A stretch of DNA of 32,715 nucleotides from Polyangiaceae bacterium (GCA_020846005.1 JADLEQ010000111.1:1-32715); one strand, 5' to 3'; shown: positions 14,358-22,548, numbered from the stretch's first letter. A program made the numbers and translations. Notes: generated by a model from the sequence alone, not told the origin.

Positions 14358-16184
14358 TCAGGGCATGAGGTCGAGCGTGCCGCCTGCGTCGAACCCCTCG
14401 CGGCCGACGCGTCGCGCCACCTCTGCGGCGACGGCGAGACAGCCGCACGGGTGGCGGTAGGCGACGCTCGCGCGCAGGCCGAGCCACGTGCGGTCGGTGG
14501 CGTCGGCGTCCACCTCGGCGAGCGTGGCGAGCGCCCGGCCCCACGGCGCGATCACCGACGAGCCCACCGTCCAGCCGTCCGCCGCGAGCCACGGGGCCGC
14601 GAGGTACGGGCGCTCGGCTCGCAGCAGGCGCGCGGTGCTGGCAGCGCGCCCCGCCTCGCGCCCGGCCACGCGGAGCAGCACGTGGGCGGTGGCGTCCGAC
14701 CCGAGCCGGGTCCGGGCCGAGACGTGAACGTCCCTGCGCGCCGGCTCCGCCGCCGCCACCGCGCTCGCGCCGACCGAGCCGCTGTCGGCGTCGAGCGCGC
14801 CGAGGACGAGCGCCTCGACCCGCGCGTCCTCGCGCGCCACGGCCCCACCGTGGAACGCGGCCGCGGCGGCGCCGCCGGCAGGGTATCCGAGCGCGGTCTC
14901 GAACCCGCCGAGGAGCGCGCCGGCTCGCGGCGGCGCCTCGGGCGCGCGCTCCGGCTCGGCCCCGTGGAGCGCGCCCGCCAGCACGACCTCCGGCGTCACG
15001 CGATGCGCGAGCGCGGAGGGACCGGCGCCGAACCGGCGCTCGAGCGGGGCGCCCACCCCGAGCTCCAGCCGCCCGAGCCCGAGGGGCGTGGCGCCTACGG
15101 ACGTCGTCGCCACCCCGACGCCCTCGGCGGCGCGCGCGCGCAGGCGGAGCGGCCCGACGAACGCCGCGCCCTGGAGGGCGCCGTGCTGCCACGCGAGGCT
15201 CGACGCGGCGTCCCCCTCGGCGACGGTGCTGACCTCGACGCCCAGGTGGCCCGCGGCGCCCCGCCCGAGCCCCCAACCGTGCGCCGCACTGGCCCGCGGC
15301 CCCCACCCCATCGCGGCGCCGAGCCCGCCGCCTCGGGCCGCGGTGAGCTCCATGCCCACCCCGCCCGTAGGCCCCGCCCCCCCTGCCGTGTGCAGCGCCG
15401 CTTCGCCGCGGTCGTAGCGCCGGGCCGCCGGCTCGAGCCGGGGCTCGCCCACCCGCGCGCGGTCACCGCGCGCCACGTCGACGCGGAGCGCCCCGGCCGC
15501 CACCGGGATCGGCGACCAAGCGCCGACGCCGTCGACGACGAGCCGCGTCCCCCCGGCGCGCTCCCACTCGAGCCGGAGCGTGGAGCGCGGCGTGGTCTGG
15601 AGCGCGTCGACGCCATAGCCTCCCCGATCGTACGCGCGCGCCCCGACCGCGACGGCGTCCCGCGGCCCGTCCGCTCGCGGCGGGCCGTACGGCAGGTGCA
15701 CGCCCGCCCCGACGCCGAACCCCTCCTCGCCGCTGTATCGTACGGTAGGGGGGAGTAGGCCAGCTCGGTCGGGGCTGCGCAGCCAGAGCCAGGGCAGCCA
15801 GAGCACCGGGATCCCGCCAATCCGCACCGTCGGGTCCTCGACGAGCACGTCGGTCGGTGGCGCGAACGTCACGCTGCTGAACCCGAGCGTGATCGGCGGA
15901 TCGGGGCACGGGCACGCCGCGAGGCGCCCGCCTCCCTCGACCACGACCCCGAGCGGTCCCCGGCTGAGCCGCAGGCGCTCGCTGGTCAGCCGGTAGCGAC
16001 CGCTCCGGACGCGCACCGCTCGCTCGAGCACCAGCCACTCGTCGTCCGCGTCCAGCTCGATCCGTTCCGCGCTGAAGTCGACCCGGTGCTCCGTCGACCC
16101 GGCGGCGCGCGCCGCGCGCGGCGGGAGCGCGCCCGCGAGGGCGAGCGCGGCGCACACCGTCGACGCGGGCGCGGGCAGCCGCAC
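14358..16184 (-). CDS. LptD-like LPS-assembly outer-membrane protein
   Basis: 608-residue predicted outer-membrane protein. After a signal peptide (about 1-28) comes an OstA/LptA-like beta segment, HRVDFSAERIELDADDEWLV then RSGRYRLTSERLRLSRG (33-76). Then comes the LptD-type block RIGGIPVLWLPWLWLRSPDR (121-140) with AGLLPPTVRYSGEEGFGVGA (141-160), and a long C-terminal region of alternating strands consistent with a barrel. Four cysteines in the mature protein form two pairs, C91/C93 and C580/C582, recalling the N-terminal/C-terminal disulfides of E. coli LptD, which has an adjacent Cys pair near its C-terminus. It is shorter than E. coli LptD (784). It starts 18 bp after the AMIN-like gene, so likely in the same operon. 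I leave the symbol empty because Myxococcota carry LptD-like paralogues. Confidence 0.75.
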   Translation of the reverse strand: MRLPAPASTVCAALALAGALPPRAARAAGSTEHRVDFSAERIELDADDEWLVLERAVRVRSGRYRLTSERLRLSRGPLGVVVEGGGRLAACPCPDPPITLGFSSVTFAPPTDVLVEDPTVRIGGIPVLWLPWLWLRSPDRAGLLPPTVRYSGEEGFGVGAGVHLPYGPPRADGPRDAVAVGARAYDRGGYGVDALQTTPRSTLRLEWERAGGTRLVVDGVGAWSPIPVAAGALRVDVARGDRARVGEPRLEPAARRYDRGEAALHTAGGAGPTGGVGMELTAARGGGLGAAMGWGPRASAAHGWGLGRGAAGHLGVEVSTVAEGDAASSLAWQHGALQGAAFVGPLRLRARAAEGVGVATTSVGATPLGLGRLELGVGAPLERRFGAGPSALAHRVTPEVVLAGALHGAEPERAPEAPPRAGALLGGFETALGYPAGGAAAAAFHGGAVAREDARVEALVLGALDADSGSVGASAVAAAEPARRDVHVSARTRLGSDATAHVLLRVAGREAGRAASTARLLRAERPYLAAPWLAADGWTVGSSVIAPWGRALATLAEVDADATDRTWLGLRASVAYRHPCGCLAVAAEVARRVGREGFDAGGTLDLMP

Positions 16185-16202
16185 GCGAGCTCCGGCGCGC
16201 GA

Positions 16203-16931
16203 TCAGGGGCGCGGGCCACGCGCGGCGCCCGGCGTCACGAGGGTGCCGCGCGCGCGCTTCGGGCGGCGCGACGGGCCGGCAGCGGGCGCGGCGGCCTCGG
16301 GCTCTTCTAGCTCCGCCGTCCAACTCCGGGTGGGCGGCGGCACATCGATGATCAACGTCGACGTCCCGCGCGGGCCCTCCACCAGCCGATGGCGGAGCTC
16401 GACCGACTCCCGCAGCTCCAACCACAGCTCGACCCCTTCCTTGCGCGGCGCCATGCGGAAGCGGCTGAGCGGAGTATCGAAGTGCGTGACCACGAGCGCG
16501 TTGGTGTCGTTGCGGACCGCGACGTCGGCGCCGGGCACGAAGAACACGACGCGCCCCGCCGCGCGCCGCACCTCGACGCGCACGGGCTTCGTGAACGCCA
16601 CCCGGAGCTGGCTCGCCTTGCCGACCATCCGGAACGCGGGGAACATCGCCAGCGCGGCGTTGGGATCGCGCTTCTTGCGGGAGGCGCGGCGGGCGGGCCG
16701 ATCGCGCCACGAGTAGCCCCCGGTGGAGGACGGCGCTTTGGTGGCGGCCCCGGCGTCGGTCGCCCCCGGGGTGGGCTGCGGCTGCGCCGGCCCACCGGCA
16801 GGCGGGGCCGGCGCGCCGGTGGCCGCGGGCGCGGGGGGCGCGGCTGCGGGCGGGGGCACCTGCGCCGACGCCGACGAGAGCCCTACGGCGAAGACCGCCA
16901 CACCCACACCGACGCCGCCACGGGATCGCAT
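16203..16931 (-). CDS. AMIN-like periplasmic protein
   Basis: 242-residue exported protein. A signal peptide (GVGVGVAVFAVGLSSASAQ) precedes a Pro/Ala/Gly-rich linker (about 26-72) and a basic patch (RRASRKKRD). A beta-rich region of about 110 residues follows: LRVAFTKPVRVEVRRAAGRV, then FFVPGADVAVRNDTNALVV, FDTPLSRFRM, GVELWLELRES and a closing STLIIDVP. Its layout resembles AMIN domains (short strands ending in an 'IDLPG'-like segment), which bind envelope or peptidoglycan structures. The resemblance is structural reading, not a firm family match. The C-terminal tail is basic and Ala/Pro-rich. It is followed after 18 bp by the LptD-like gene. The ATG at 16931 is chosen because it starts the signal peptide. 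Confidence 0.6.
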   Translation of the reverse strand: MRSRGGVGVGVAVFAVGLSSASAQVPPPAAAPPAPAATGAPAPPAGGPAQPQPTPGATDAGAATKAPSSTGGYSWRDRPARRASRKKRDPNAALAMFPAFRMVGKASQLRVAFTKPVRVEVRRAAGRVVFFVPGADVAVRNDTNALVVTHFDTPLSRFRMAPRKEGVELWLELRESVELRHRLVEGPRGTSTLIIDVPPPTRSWTAELEEPEAAAPAAGPSRRPKRARGTLVTPGAARGPRP

Positions 16932-17008
16932 GGATGGATCTTCGCATGCGGCACCGGGCGGCGCCAGAACCCGGCGCCTCGAGCCCGGGCGCGCGCCCTC
17001 GGCCACGG

Positions 17009-18325
17009 CTACCGGCGCGCGACGCCGCGCCTGCGCGCGGAAGCCGCCTGGGCGGGGCTGTCGCCCGCGGCCGCCTCGTAGATCTTGTCGAGCTTGCCGG
17101 TGAGCGTCACGTAGACGCGCGCGTCGGGGCTGTAGAAGAAGTTGCGGCGCTGGCCATCGAACCCGAGCTGGCCGGTCGCGTTCGCGTAGCCAACGGCGAG
17201 GCTCATTTCGTCCAGCACCTCGAAGCCGAGCTCGCTGCTGAACACGGTCGAGACCACGAAGCGCTGCGGATCGCCGACGTTATCCGGGTCGACGCAGCCG
17301 GTGCTGGTCGCCACGCACGGCTCCGGCAGCTCGTACTTCCAGGTCGGGCGCCAGCCGAAGCTGGTGGACCATCCGACCCGCGACGCGACCCCCACGTCGA
17401 CCGACGCGGTGACGGACGTGGAGTGCTTGGCGTACGCGCCGCCGGTGAGCTGGTCGCCCGCGACGGCGACGCCATCCGGCCGCAGGCGGACGCGACCCAG
17501 GTCGTCGTTGGTGGGGACGATGGCCTCGGTGAACGTGTGCGTGTAGCCGAGCGAGAGGCCGAGGCCGAGCGTCTGGAGGGCGGCCGCCTCGGAGCCGAGC
17601 AGCGGCAGCCCCTGGTTCAGCCCCACCGACGCGCCTACGCCCAGGATCTTGCCGTTGTTCGCGCTCATCTTCGAGGTCGGGAACGTCAGCGTCGGGAGGC
17701 GCACGGCGAGGGCGGTGCTCACGTCCGAGCCCTCGGCCCCCTCGTAGAGCGTGTCCGCGTACGCGAGGCCGAGCGAAGCGTCCGTGAGCGACCACTCACC
17801 GCGCTCCGTCGTGATGTCGCTGTTCGTCATCTCGCGGGTCAGGCCGATCCCGCCGCGGAGAGAGAGGCTCCGGCCCTCGCCCTCCCAGACGTAGTAGCGA
17901 GGCCCGAGCTCGAACGTCATGTCGTACGTCGGGTTCTTGCTGTTCACGTCGTCACCGATGCCGACCGTCTCGGTGGTGGAGGAGTTGTCCCAGCTCAACG
18001 TGGTACCGCGCCAGGCGAGCTTCTTCGGTTTGGGCGGTGCGGCCGCCGGCGCCGGGGTGGCCCCGGTGTCCGCTTGCGGGGCGGGCGCGGCGCCCGCGGC
18101 GGGAGCCTCGGCAGGAGCCTCGGCGGGCTGGTTCGCGGGAGCGGAGTAGTCCGGCGGCAGGGGCGGCGGCGTCTCCTCGACCGGCGGCGCCGGCTCGGGC
18201 GGCGGCGGGGCCGGCTCGGGCGCGGGCTCGGGCGCCGGCTCCGGATCCTGCGCAAGCGCGGGGGAGGCAGCGAACAGGCCCGCCAGGAGCATCGAGGCGC
18301 GGAAGACGACGGAGCGAGCGGCCAT
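17009..18325 (-). CDS. Predicted outer-membrane beta-barrel (porin-like) protein
   Basis: 438-residue protein. Signal peptide SVVFRASMLLAGLFAASPALA is followed by a striking Pro/Glu/Ala repeat region (PEPAPEPAPEPAPPPPEP, to about residue 100), which could span the periplasm or contact peptidoglycan. The rest (about 105-420) alternates polar and aromatic strands separated by turns, for example MTFELGPRYYVWEGEGRSLS and LGLGLSLGYTHTF, consistent with a transmembrane beta-barrel. The C-terminus is not a classic Phe-ending strand: it ends in an Arg/Ala-rich tail. Two Cys in CVATSTGC are spaced for a loop disulfide. The ATG at 18325 has aagg 8 nt upstream. It is the first gene of the envelope cluster, 77 bp ahead of the AMIN-like gene. 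Substrate unknown. Confidence 0.65.
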   Translation of the reverse strand: MAARSVVFRASMLLAGLFAASPALAQDPEPAPEPAPEPAPPPPEPAPPVEETPPPLPPDYSAPANQPAEAPAEAPAAGAAPAPQADTGATPAPAAAPPKPKKLAWRGTTLSWDNSSTTETVGIGDDVNSKNPTYDMTFELGPRYYVWEGEGRSLSLRGGIGLTREMTNSDITTERGEWSLTDASLGLAYADTLYEGAEGSDVSTALAVRLPTLTFPTSKMSANNGKILGVGASVGLNQGLPLLGSEAAALQTLGLGLSLGYTHTFTEAIVPTNDDLGRVRLRPDGVAVAGDQLTGGAYAKHSTSVTASVDVGVASRVGWSTSFGWRPTWKYELPEPCVATSTGCVDPDNVGDPQRFVVSTVFSSELGFEVLDEMSLAVGYANATGQLGFDGQRRNFFYSPDARVYVTLTGKLDKIYEAAAGDSPAQAASARRRGVARR

Positions 18326-18549
18326 GGGAAACCTTGGAGAGCGTGAGGACCCGAGGACGGTCCCGCGACGCGACGCAGGCTGCAAGCACGATCCGTTCCC
18401 GTTGGATGAAATAGTGCAAACCATCGTAATCATGCGAGATCCCACCAGCGATGCCGGCGGTCGGCGGCGAGCGGTCGGGTGCCCCGTCGCGGAACTGACG
18501 GCGCGGGGCAGCGTTTCGCCTCCGTCAGGTCCCCGCTAGAGTGCCGCGC
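18326..18549. promoter_or_regulatory. Divergent promoter region between porin-like gene and bactofilin
   Basis: 224 bp without a gene. The segment about 18395-18440 is the most AT-rich patch in this part of the window and reads, on the minus strand, gattacgatggtttgcac then tatttcatcc, suitable for a promoter of the porin-like gene. No confident -35/-10 pair could be fixed. The plus-strand candidate -10 for bactofilin is listed separately. Confidence 0.4.
18537..18542 (+). promoter_or_regulatory. Candidate -10 of the bactofilin gene
   Basis: tagagt lies exactly 7 nt before the ATG at 18550, the same spacing as at 1984 and 22549. tttcgc at 18514-18519, 17 bp upstream, is a possible weak -35. 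Confidence 0.4.
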
Positions 18550-18933
18550 ATGCCGGCCGCCGCGACCGAGCTCCACGCCCTCCTGGGCCCTGGCACGCGC
18601 TTCGAGGGCAAGCTCGCGTTCGAGGGCCGCGTCCGCATCGATGGCACGTTCCGCGGCGCCATCCAGGGCGGCGAGGCGCTGGTGATCGGCGAGGGCGCGG
18701 ACGTCGAGGCGGAGATCGACGCGATGAACGTGATTGTCCGCGGCGGGCGCGTGTCCGCGAACGTCCGCGCGACGCACGCGATCGAGCTCTACGTGCCGGC
18801 CGTGGTCTCCGGTTCGCTCCGCGCGCCCCAGGTGTTCCTCGACAAGGGCGTCCAGTTCTCGGGGACGTGCGAGATGACCTCGGAGCCCGCGGCGCCGGCC
18901 TGGGTCCCACCCGGCCCGGGCGGGCCTCCGTGA
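18550..18933 (+). CDS. Bactofilin (polymer-forming cytoskeletal protein)
   Basis: 127-residue bactofilin (DUF583 family), which self-assembles into filaments as a right-handed beta-helix and helps place envelope or chromosome-segregation machinery. Regularly spaced strand-turn units are visible: LLGPGTRFEGKLAFEGRVRI, then DGTFRGAIQGGEALVIGEGA, VEAEIDAMNVIVRGGRVSAN and GSLRAPQVFLDKGVQFSG. The length is typical. The C-terminal tail is Pro/Gly-rich. A GTG at 18541 is 9 bp earlier in frame; the ATG is preferred. The stop codon lies inside a perfect 16-bp palindrome. Confidence 0.93.
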   Translation: MPAAATELHALLGPGTRFEGKLAFEGRVRIDGTFRGAIQGGEALVIGEGADVEAEIDAMNVIVRGGRVSANVRATHAIELYVPAVVSGSLRAPQVFLDKGVQFSGTCEMTSEPAAPAWVPPGPGGPP

Positions 18934-18945
18934 CCTCGAGGTCAC
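18930..18945. other. Perfect 16-bp palindrome spanning the bactofilin stop
   Basis: gtgacctcgaggtcac is a fully symmetric 16-mer that contains the bactofilin stop codon. It has no loop and no following T-run, so a protein-binding operator is as likely as a terminator. It lies 176 bp ahead of the next gene. Confidence 0.7.
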
Positions 18946-19109
18946 GCCTCCAGCGCCCGACGGCCTCCCGCGTGGGCGCGTACGCCGTGGACGAGCCGCG
19001 GGAAGCCGCAGCGCCCCGGCCGCGTAGGAGTAGTTGATCCGGGCACGTTGCGTGCAAGGCCCGGAGTGCCCAGGTAGCCGGTCTCGAGCGTCCCAGCGCC
19101 CCGAACCCG

Positions 19110-19115
19110 AAGGAG
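19110..19115 (+). promoter_or_regulatory. Strong Shine-Dalgarno site of the SRPBCC gene
   Basis: aaggag with 6-nt spacing to the ATG at 19122. It is the clearest ribosome-binding site in the window and fixes this start. Confidence 0.85.
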
Positions 19116-19121
19116 CCCCCG

Positions 19122-19712
19122 ATGCACCTCACTCGCCGGTCCCTACTCGCGCTCGGCTCCGTCGCAGGCGCCTCGTTGCTCGGTCGCCGGGCGGAGGCCG
19201 CGCCTGCCCCGGTCACCCGCTACGAGGTGGAGACGCCCTACAGCGACACCAAGGCGGGGGCGGCCCGCGTCGTGGTCGAGGCGCCCGCGTCGCTCGTCCG
19301 CAAGATCGTCACCGACTTCCGCAAGTACCCCAAGCTGACGCCCCGGTTCCAGAAGGTAAAGATCGTGGGGCGCGACGGCGATCGCACGGACGTATACCTC
19401 AGGGTGCCCATCCTGAAGGGCACGACCACCATCTGGGTCGTGCTGCGCTTCGAGCCGCCGCGCGAGGTGGACGGCACGTTCCTCCTCGAGGCCCACATGG
19501 TGAAGGGCAACGTGAAGCGCATGGACACGCTGTGGAAGGTCCGCCCGATCGACGACGAGCGGTGCGAGGTCTCGCTGGAGATGCACGTGCTGCCCAAGAT
19601 CTTCGCGCCGTCATCCGTGATCACGGGCGAGGCGGCGACCGCCTCCGAGCGCGCGGTGCACGGCACGCGCCGCCGCGCCGAGAAGAAGCGCAGGGCGGCG
19701 AAGGAAGCGTGA
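19122..19712 (+). CDS. Tat-exported SRPBCC (START-like) protein
   Basis: 196-residue protein. The N-terminus carries a twin-arginine signal (TRRSLLALGSVAGASLLG), so it is probably exported folded by the Tat system, whose tatB and tatC genes lie in this window. The rest matches the SRPBCC/START-like polyketide cyclase or lipid-transport fold: VVVEAPASLVRKIVTDFRKY then PKLTPRFQKVKIV (family: v..d.eki...l.D...yp.w...v..v), alternating strands, and a C-terminal helix region SSVITGEAATASERAVHGTR ending in a basic tail. Such proteins hold hydrophobic ligands in a cavity. The ligand is unknown. The next gene overlaps the stop by 4 bp. Confidence 0.82.
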   Translation: MHLTRRSLLALGSVAGASLLGRRAEAAPAPVTRYEVETPYSDTKAGAARVVVEAPASLVRKIVTDFRKYPKLTPRFQKVKIVGRDGDRTDVYLRVPILKGTTTIWVVLRFEPPREVDGTFLLEAHMVKGNVKRMDTLWKVRPIDDERCEVSLEMHVLPKIFAPSSVITGEAATASERAVHGTRRRAEKKRRAAKEA

Positions 19713-20266
19713 GCCCGCTCCGGCGCGCGGCGAGCGTCGCCCTGCTCACCGCCAGCGCGTGCCGCGAGCGCGCGAGCCCGCCGGGCGCGCAACGCGCCGA
19801 CCCGAGCGCGGCCGCGTCGGGGACGCCAGCCGCCGCGCCCTCGCCGCAGCGGTCATCGCGACGAGCCTCGTACGATCCGACCATGGAATGCGCGGGTATC
19901 CTACCAGAGGGGCCTCCGCGCTCACGGCTCGATGCGCTCGCGGCGAGGTGCGCGCCCGGGACGGCGATCGCGGCGGGCAGCGTCGTCGTCGCCACGCTGG
20001 CGGCGGGGCAGCGCGCGTCGGCGCACCTCGTGCTGAGCGATCCCGCGCGCTGCGTGCGGGGCGTCGCGGCGGCCGCGCCGGGCGTCGAGGCGCTGCTGCT
20101 GCGCGTCACTCCCGAGCGCGGCCCGAGCGCGAGCGGCGCCGGCGGCCGCGACGCGCTGGTCGGTTCGGCAGGCCCCGTCTGCCCGGGCGCCGGGCGCCAC
20201 CTGGTCGAGGTCGAGGTGACCGCGGGTGCGGGCGAGGTCGCCGCGGCGTTCGCCGTCGCTGAGTGA
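19709..20266 (+). CDS. Secreted or lipid-anchored small protein, function unknown
   Basis: 185-residue protein whose GTG overlaps the stop of the SRPBCC gene (gtga), hence coupled. A short hydrophobic start (LRRAASVALLTASAC) could be a lipoprotein signal with C18, but the lipobox (ASAC) is imperfect. It is followed by an Ala/Pro/Ser-rich stretch. The later part has even hydrophobic spacing (SVVVATLAAGQRASAHLVLS, then VEALLLRVTPE and HLVEVEVTAGAGEVAAAFAV), likely a small beta-sandwich. Two Cys pairs may form disulfides. No family was recognised. It converges on the AgmX-like gene with 25 bp between stops. Confidence 0.65.
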   Translation: MSPLRRAASVALLTASACRERASPPGAQRADPSAAASGTPAAAPSPQRSSRRASYDPTMECAGILPEGPPRSRLDALAARCAPGTAIAAGSVVVATLAAGQRASAHLVLSDPARCVRGVAAAAPGVEALLLRVTPERGPSASGAGGRDALVGSAGPVCPGAGRHLVEVEVTAGAGEVAAAFAVAE

Positions 20267-20291
20267 GCGCCCGCCGCCCGGCCCGCGCGCG

Positions 20292-22478
20292 TCAGCGCAC
20301 GCTGAAGCTCTTGCCCACCGTCACCGCGTCGCCCGAGAACGCCGGCACGCGCGCCGCGCGGAACACCCGCGCCACGCACCCGCCCACCACCGTCCCCGCG
20401 AGCTCACCGCTCACCACGGCGTTCGTCGCGCGACCGCTCGGCGCGAACGTGACCGCGACGCGCCCCGAGCCCGTCGGTCCGTCGTCCTTCTTGCAGCTGC
20501 CGGCGGAGCCCGCGGCCGCACCGAGCGCCGCCGCGGCCGCCGCCCGATCGAACGGCGGGAGCTCCGAGGGAGGCGCCTCGGCCGGCTTGGCCGGGGTATC
20601 TTCCGCCGGCTTGTCCTCCTTGCGGCGCTCCTCCTCCTTGCGGCGCTCCTCCTCCTTGCCGCGCTCGTCGTCCGCGGGCTTCGTCTCCTCGCCGCCGCGC
20701 GCCACCGCCGCCTCGCCCGTCGACGCGGCCGGTGAGGCGGACGCCGGCGCGAGCGGCGCCTCGGCGGCGGAAGCGGTCGCGGGTGCCGCCGCGCTCGGCG
20801 CGACGGCCGTCGCGAGCTGCGCGGGCTCCGCCACGGGCGCAGCGCTCGCCGCAGGCGCAGGCGCCGACGCGCCGCCGAAGACGCCGAGCTGCCACGCGAG
20901 CGCGGCGCCCCCGCCGAGGAGCGCGACGAGCACGCCGGCCACGAGCGCGCCCCTCCCCCTCGGCGCGTCGGCGGGGACGGCCTCCTCGGGGGCGGAGTGC
21001 ACGCCAGCGACCGGTGGGGCGAGCAGCGCGGGGGCGGGCGCCTCCACTACGGGCGCGGTGAAGTCGGGCGCGGCGAGCCCCGCCCCGAATAGCCCTCCCC
21101 CTGTAAGCTGCACGAGCGAGTCCGGCGGTCCCTCGTCGGCGCCGGCGCGTCGCCCCATCCCGAGGACGTCCTCGGCCGCCGCCTTCGCCGGGGCCTTCGG
21201 GCGGGTCGCCGCGCCCGTGAGCTGATCGAGCGAGAAGAGCACGGAGCTCTCGTTGCGCGCCCCGGTCGCCTGCGGCTCTCCGCCGGCGGCCGGCGCCGCG
21301 GCCGGCACCGGAAGGTCGAAAGCGTCAGCGTCCGGGACGGACGGACGGCGCGGTGGCGGCGCCGCGCGCGCGGGCGGGGGCGACGGGGAAGGCGCGGGCG
21401 GGGGCGGCATCGTCCGGGCCGTGTGCACCGCAGGCGCAGGGGGAGAGCCGACGCGGCCGGGCGGCGCGTCCTCGCTCGCCTGGCGGAGGAGCACCTCCGC
21501 GAGCGGTGCCTCCATCGAGACCGTCTGATCGTCGAAACGCACCTCGTGCGACGGCGCCGGGGTCGCCCACTTCGCCGGCTCGCGCCACGCCACCGCGACC
21601 TCGTCGGGGCGCACAGCGCCGCGCGCCCTCAGCGCGTCCGCGAGCTCGGGGACCTCGAACGGCGTCAGCCAGTCGTCCATGCCGTCACGCCAGACGAACG
21701 TCTCGTGATCGATCGTGCCGCCGGCGTAGGCATCCAGGATCTCCGGCAACGTGAGGTCCCGGTGATCGTCGTCGGTGACCGCGACCGTCCACGTCGGCGC
21801 CGCGGGCGGCGCCTCGCGCGCGATCTCTGGCGCTGGCGCGGCGGGGCTCGCGGCGCGCGGCGCAGCCGCCGCGGGCCGGAGCGCGCCGGCGGCGGGGCGC
21901 GGCGCTGCGGCGGCGGGCGCCTGCAGGCCCCCGAGCATCGTGCGCTTCGCGCCGGCGGCGTCTGCGGGCCGGGGCGGCGCGCTGGACGGGCTGGGCCCGG
22001 CGGCGAGCGGGCGCGGCGTGCGAGATCCCGCAGCGCCCGCTCGCGGGGCGGCGCCCGGCGCCTGCAGCCCCCCGAGCGCCGTCCGCTTGCTCGACGCCAT
22101 CGATCCGGGCGGCTGGGATGCCGGCCCCTCCCCGGCGGCGCCCGGCGGCCGCGAGGCGGGCGCCCCCGCGCCCGCGCCCGGCGGCCGCGAGATGGGAGCC
22201 GCGGCCCTCGCCTTGTCGAACGGGCTGGGCGCGGGCGGACGCTCCGCAGCCGGCTGCGGCGCCGGCGACGGCGCGACCGCCGGGAGCGTCGCCTCGGGCG
22301 CCGCAGGCGCGGCGGGTGCGCTCGCGGGGGGCGCGGCTGCCTCGGCAGCCGCGAGCGCCGTGCCGTCGACGACGATGGCCGCCTGGCAGCGCTTGCACGT
22401 GATCTTCACCTTCCGCCCGCGGACCTTGTCGTCCGGGAGCGCGTACTTCGCGCTGCAGCCGCTGCACTGGACGTTCAT
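20292..22478 (-). CDS. AgmX/GltJ-like protein: zinc ribbon, GYF domain, TM, TonB-like C-terminus
   Basis: 728-residue predicted inner-membrane protein. Domains in order: an MJ0042-type zinc ribbon with C5, C8, C28 and C31; a long Pro/Ala-rich linker with two copies of KRT(A/M)LGGLQAP and three of [SA]-[RQ]-PPG-type motifs; a GYF_2 domain around 233-285 (TFVWRDGMDDWLTPFEVPEL, W263); a second linker; one transmembrane helix (GALVAGVLVALLGGGAALAW, about 508-530); a Glu/Lys/Arg tract with three ERRKEE repeats; and a C-terminal domain (about 660-728, GRVAVTFAPSGRATNAVVSG) of the AgmX/PglI or TonB-like type. In Myxococcus xanthus, AgmX (GltJ) has this order and its cytosolic zinc ribbon and GYF domains bind motility switch proteins. 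A motility or envelope-spanning role is likely here but unproven, since no other glt genes are adjacent. Confidence 0.85.
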   Translation of the reverse strand: MNVQCSGCSAKYALPDDKVRGRKVKITCKRCQAAIVVDGTALAAAEAAAPPASAPAAPAAPEATLPAVAPSPAPQPAAERPPAPSPFDKARAAAPISRPPGAGAGAPASRPPGAAGEGPASQPPGSMASSKRTALGGLQAPGAAPRAGAAGSRTPRPLAAGPSPSSAPPRPADAAGAKRTMLGGLQAPAAAAPRPAAGALRPAAAAPRAASPAAPAPEIAREAPPAAPTWTVAVTDDDHRDLTLPEILDAYAGGTIDHETFVWRDGMDDWLTPFEVPELADALRARGAVRPDEVAVAWREPAKWATPAPSHEVRFDDQTVSMEAPLAEVLLRQASEDAPPGRVGSPPAPAVHTARTMPPPPAPSPSPPPARAAPPPRRPSVPDADAFDLPVPAAAPAAGGEPQATGARNESSVLFSLDQLTGAATRPKAPAKAAAEDVLGMGRRAGADEGPPDSLVQLTGGGLFGAGLAAPDFTAPVVEAPAPALLAPPVAGVHSAPEEAVPADAPRGRGALVAGVLVALLGGGAALAWQLGVFGGASAPAPAASAAPVAEPAQLATAVAPSAAAPATASAAEAPLAPASASPAASTGEAAVARGGEETKPADDERGKEEERRKEEERRKEDKPAEDTPAKPAEAPPSELPPFDRAAAAAALGAAAGSAGSCKKDDGPTGSGRVAVTFAPSGRATNAVVSGELAGTVVGGCVARVFRAARVPAFSGDAVTVGKSFSVR
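20614..20667. repeat. 18-bp tandem repeat in the AgmX-like gene
   Basis: tcctccttgcggcgctcc occurs at 20614-20631 and 20632-20649, followed by a degenerate third copy to 20667. In the minus-strand frame it encodes repeats of Glu-Arg-Arg-Lys-Glu-Glu on the periplasmic side of the transmembrane helix. Copy-number change would keep the frame. Confidence 0.9.
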
Positions 22479-22548
22479 GGGAGATGACAGGGCGACGCAC
22501 GCAGAGCCGCCTGATCTGGAGCAGTAGCACGACCCGCAACGAACGGCC

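Noticed and set aside
11692-15306. 1204-codon minus-strand open frame
   Set aside because: Only the last 466 codons are a real TolC-like gene. The upstream part is an Arg/Gly/Ala-rich shadow of the GGDEF and LptD-like genes.
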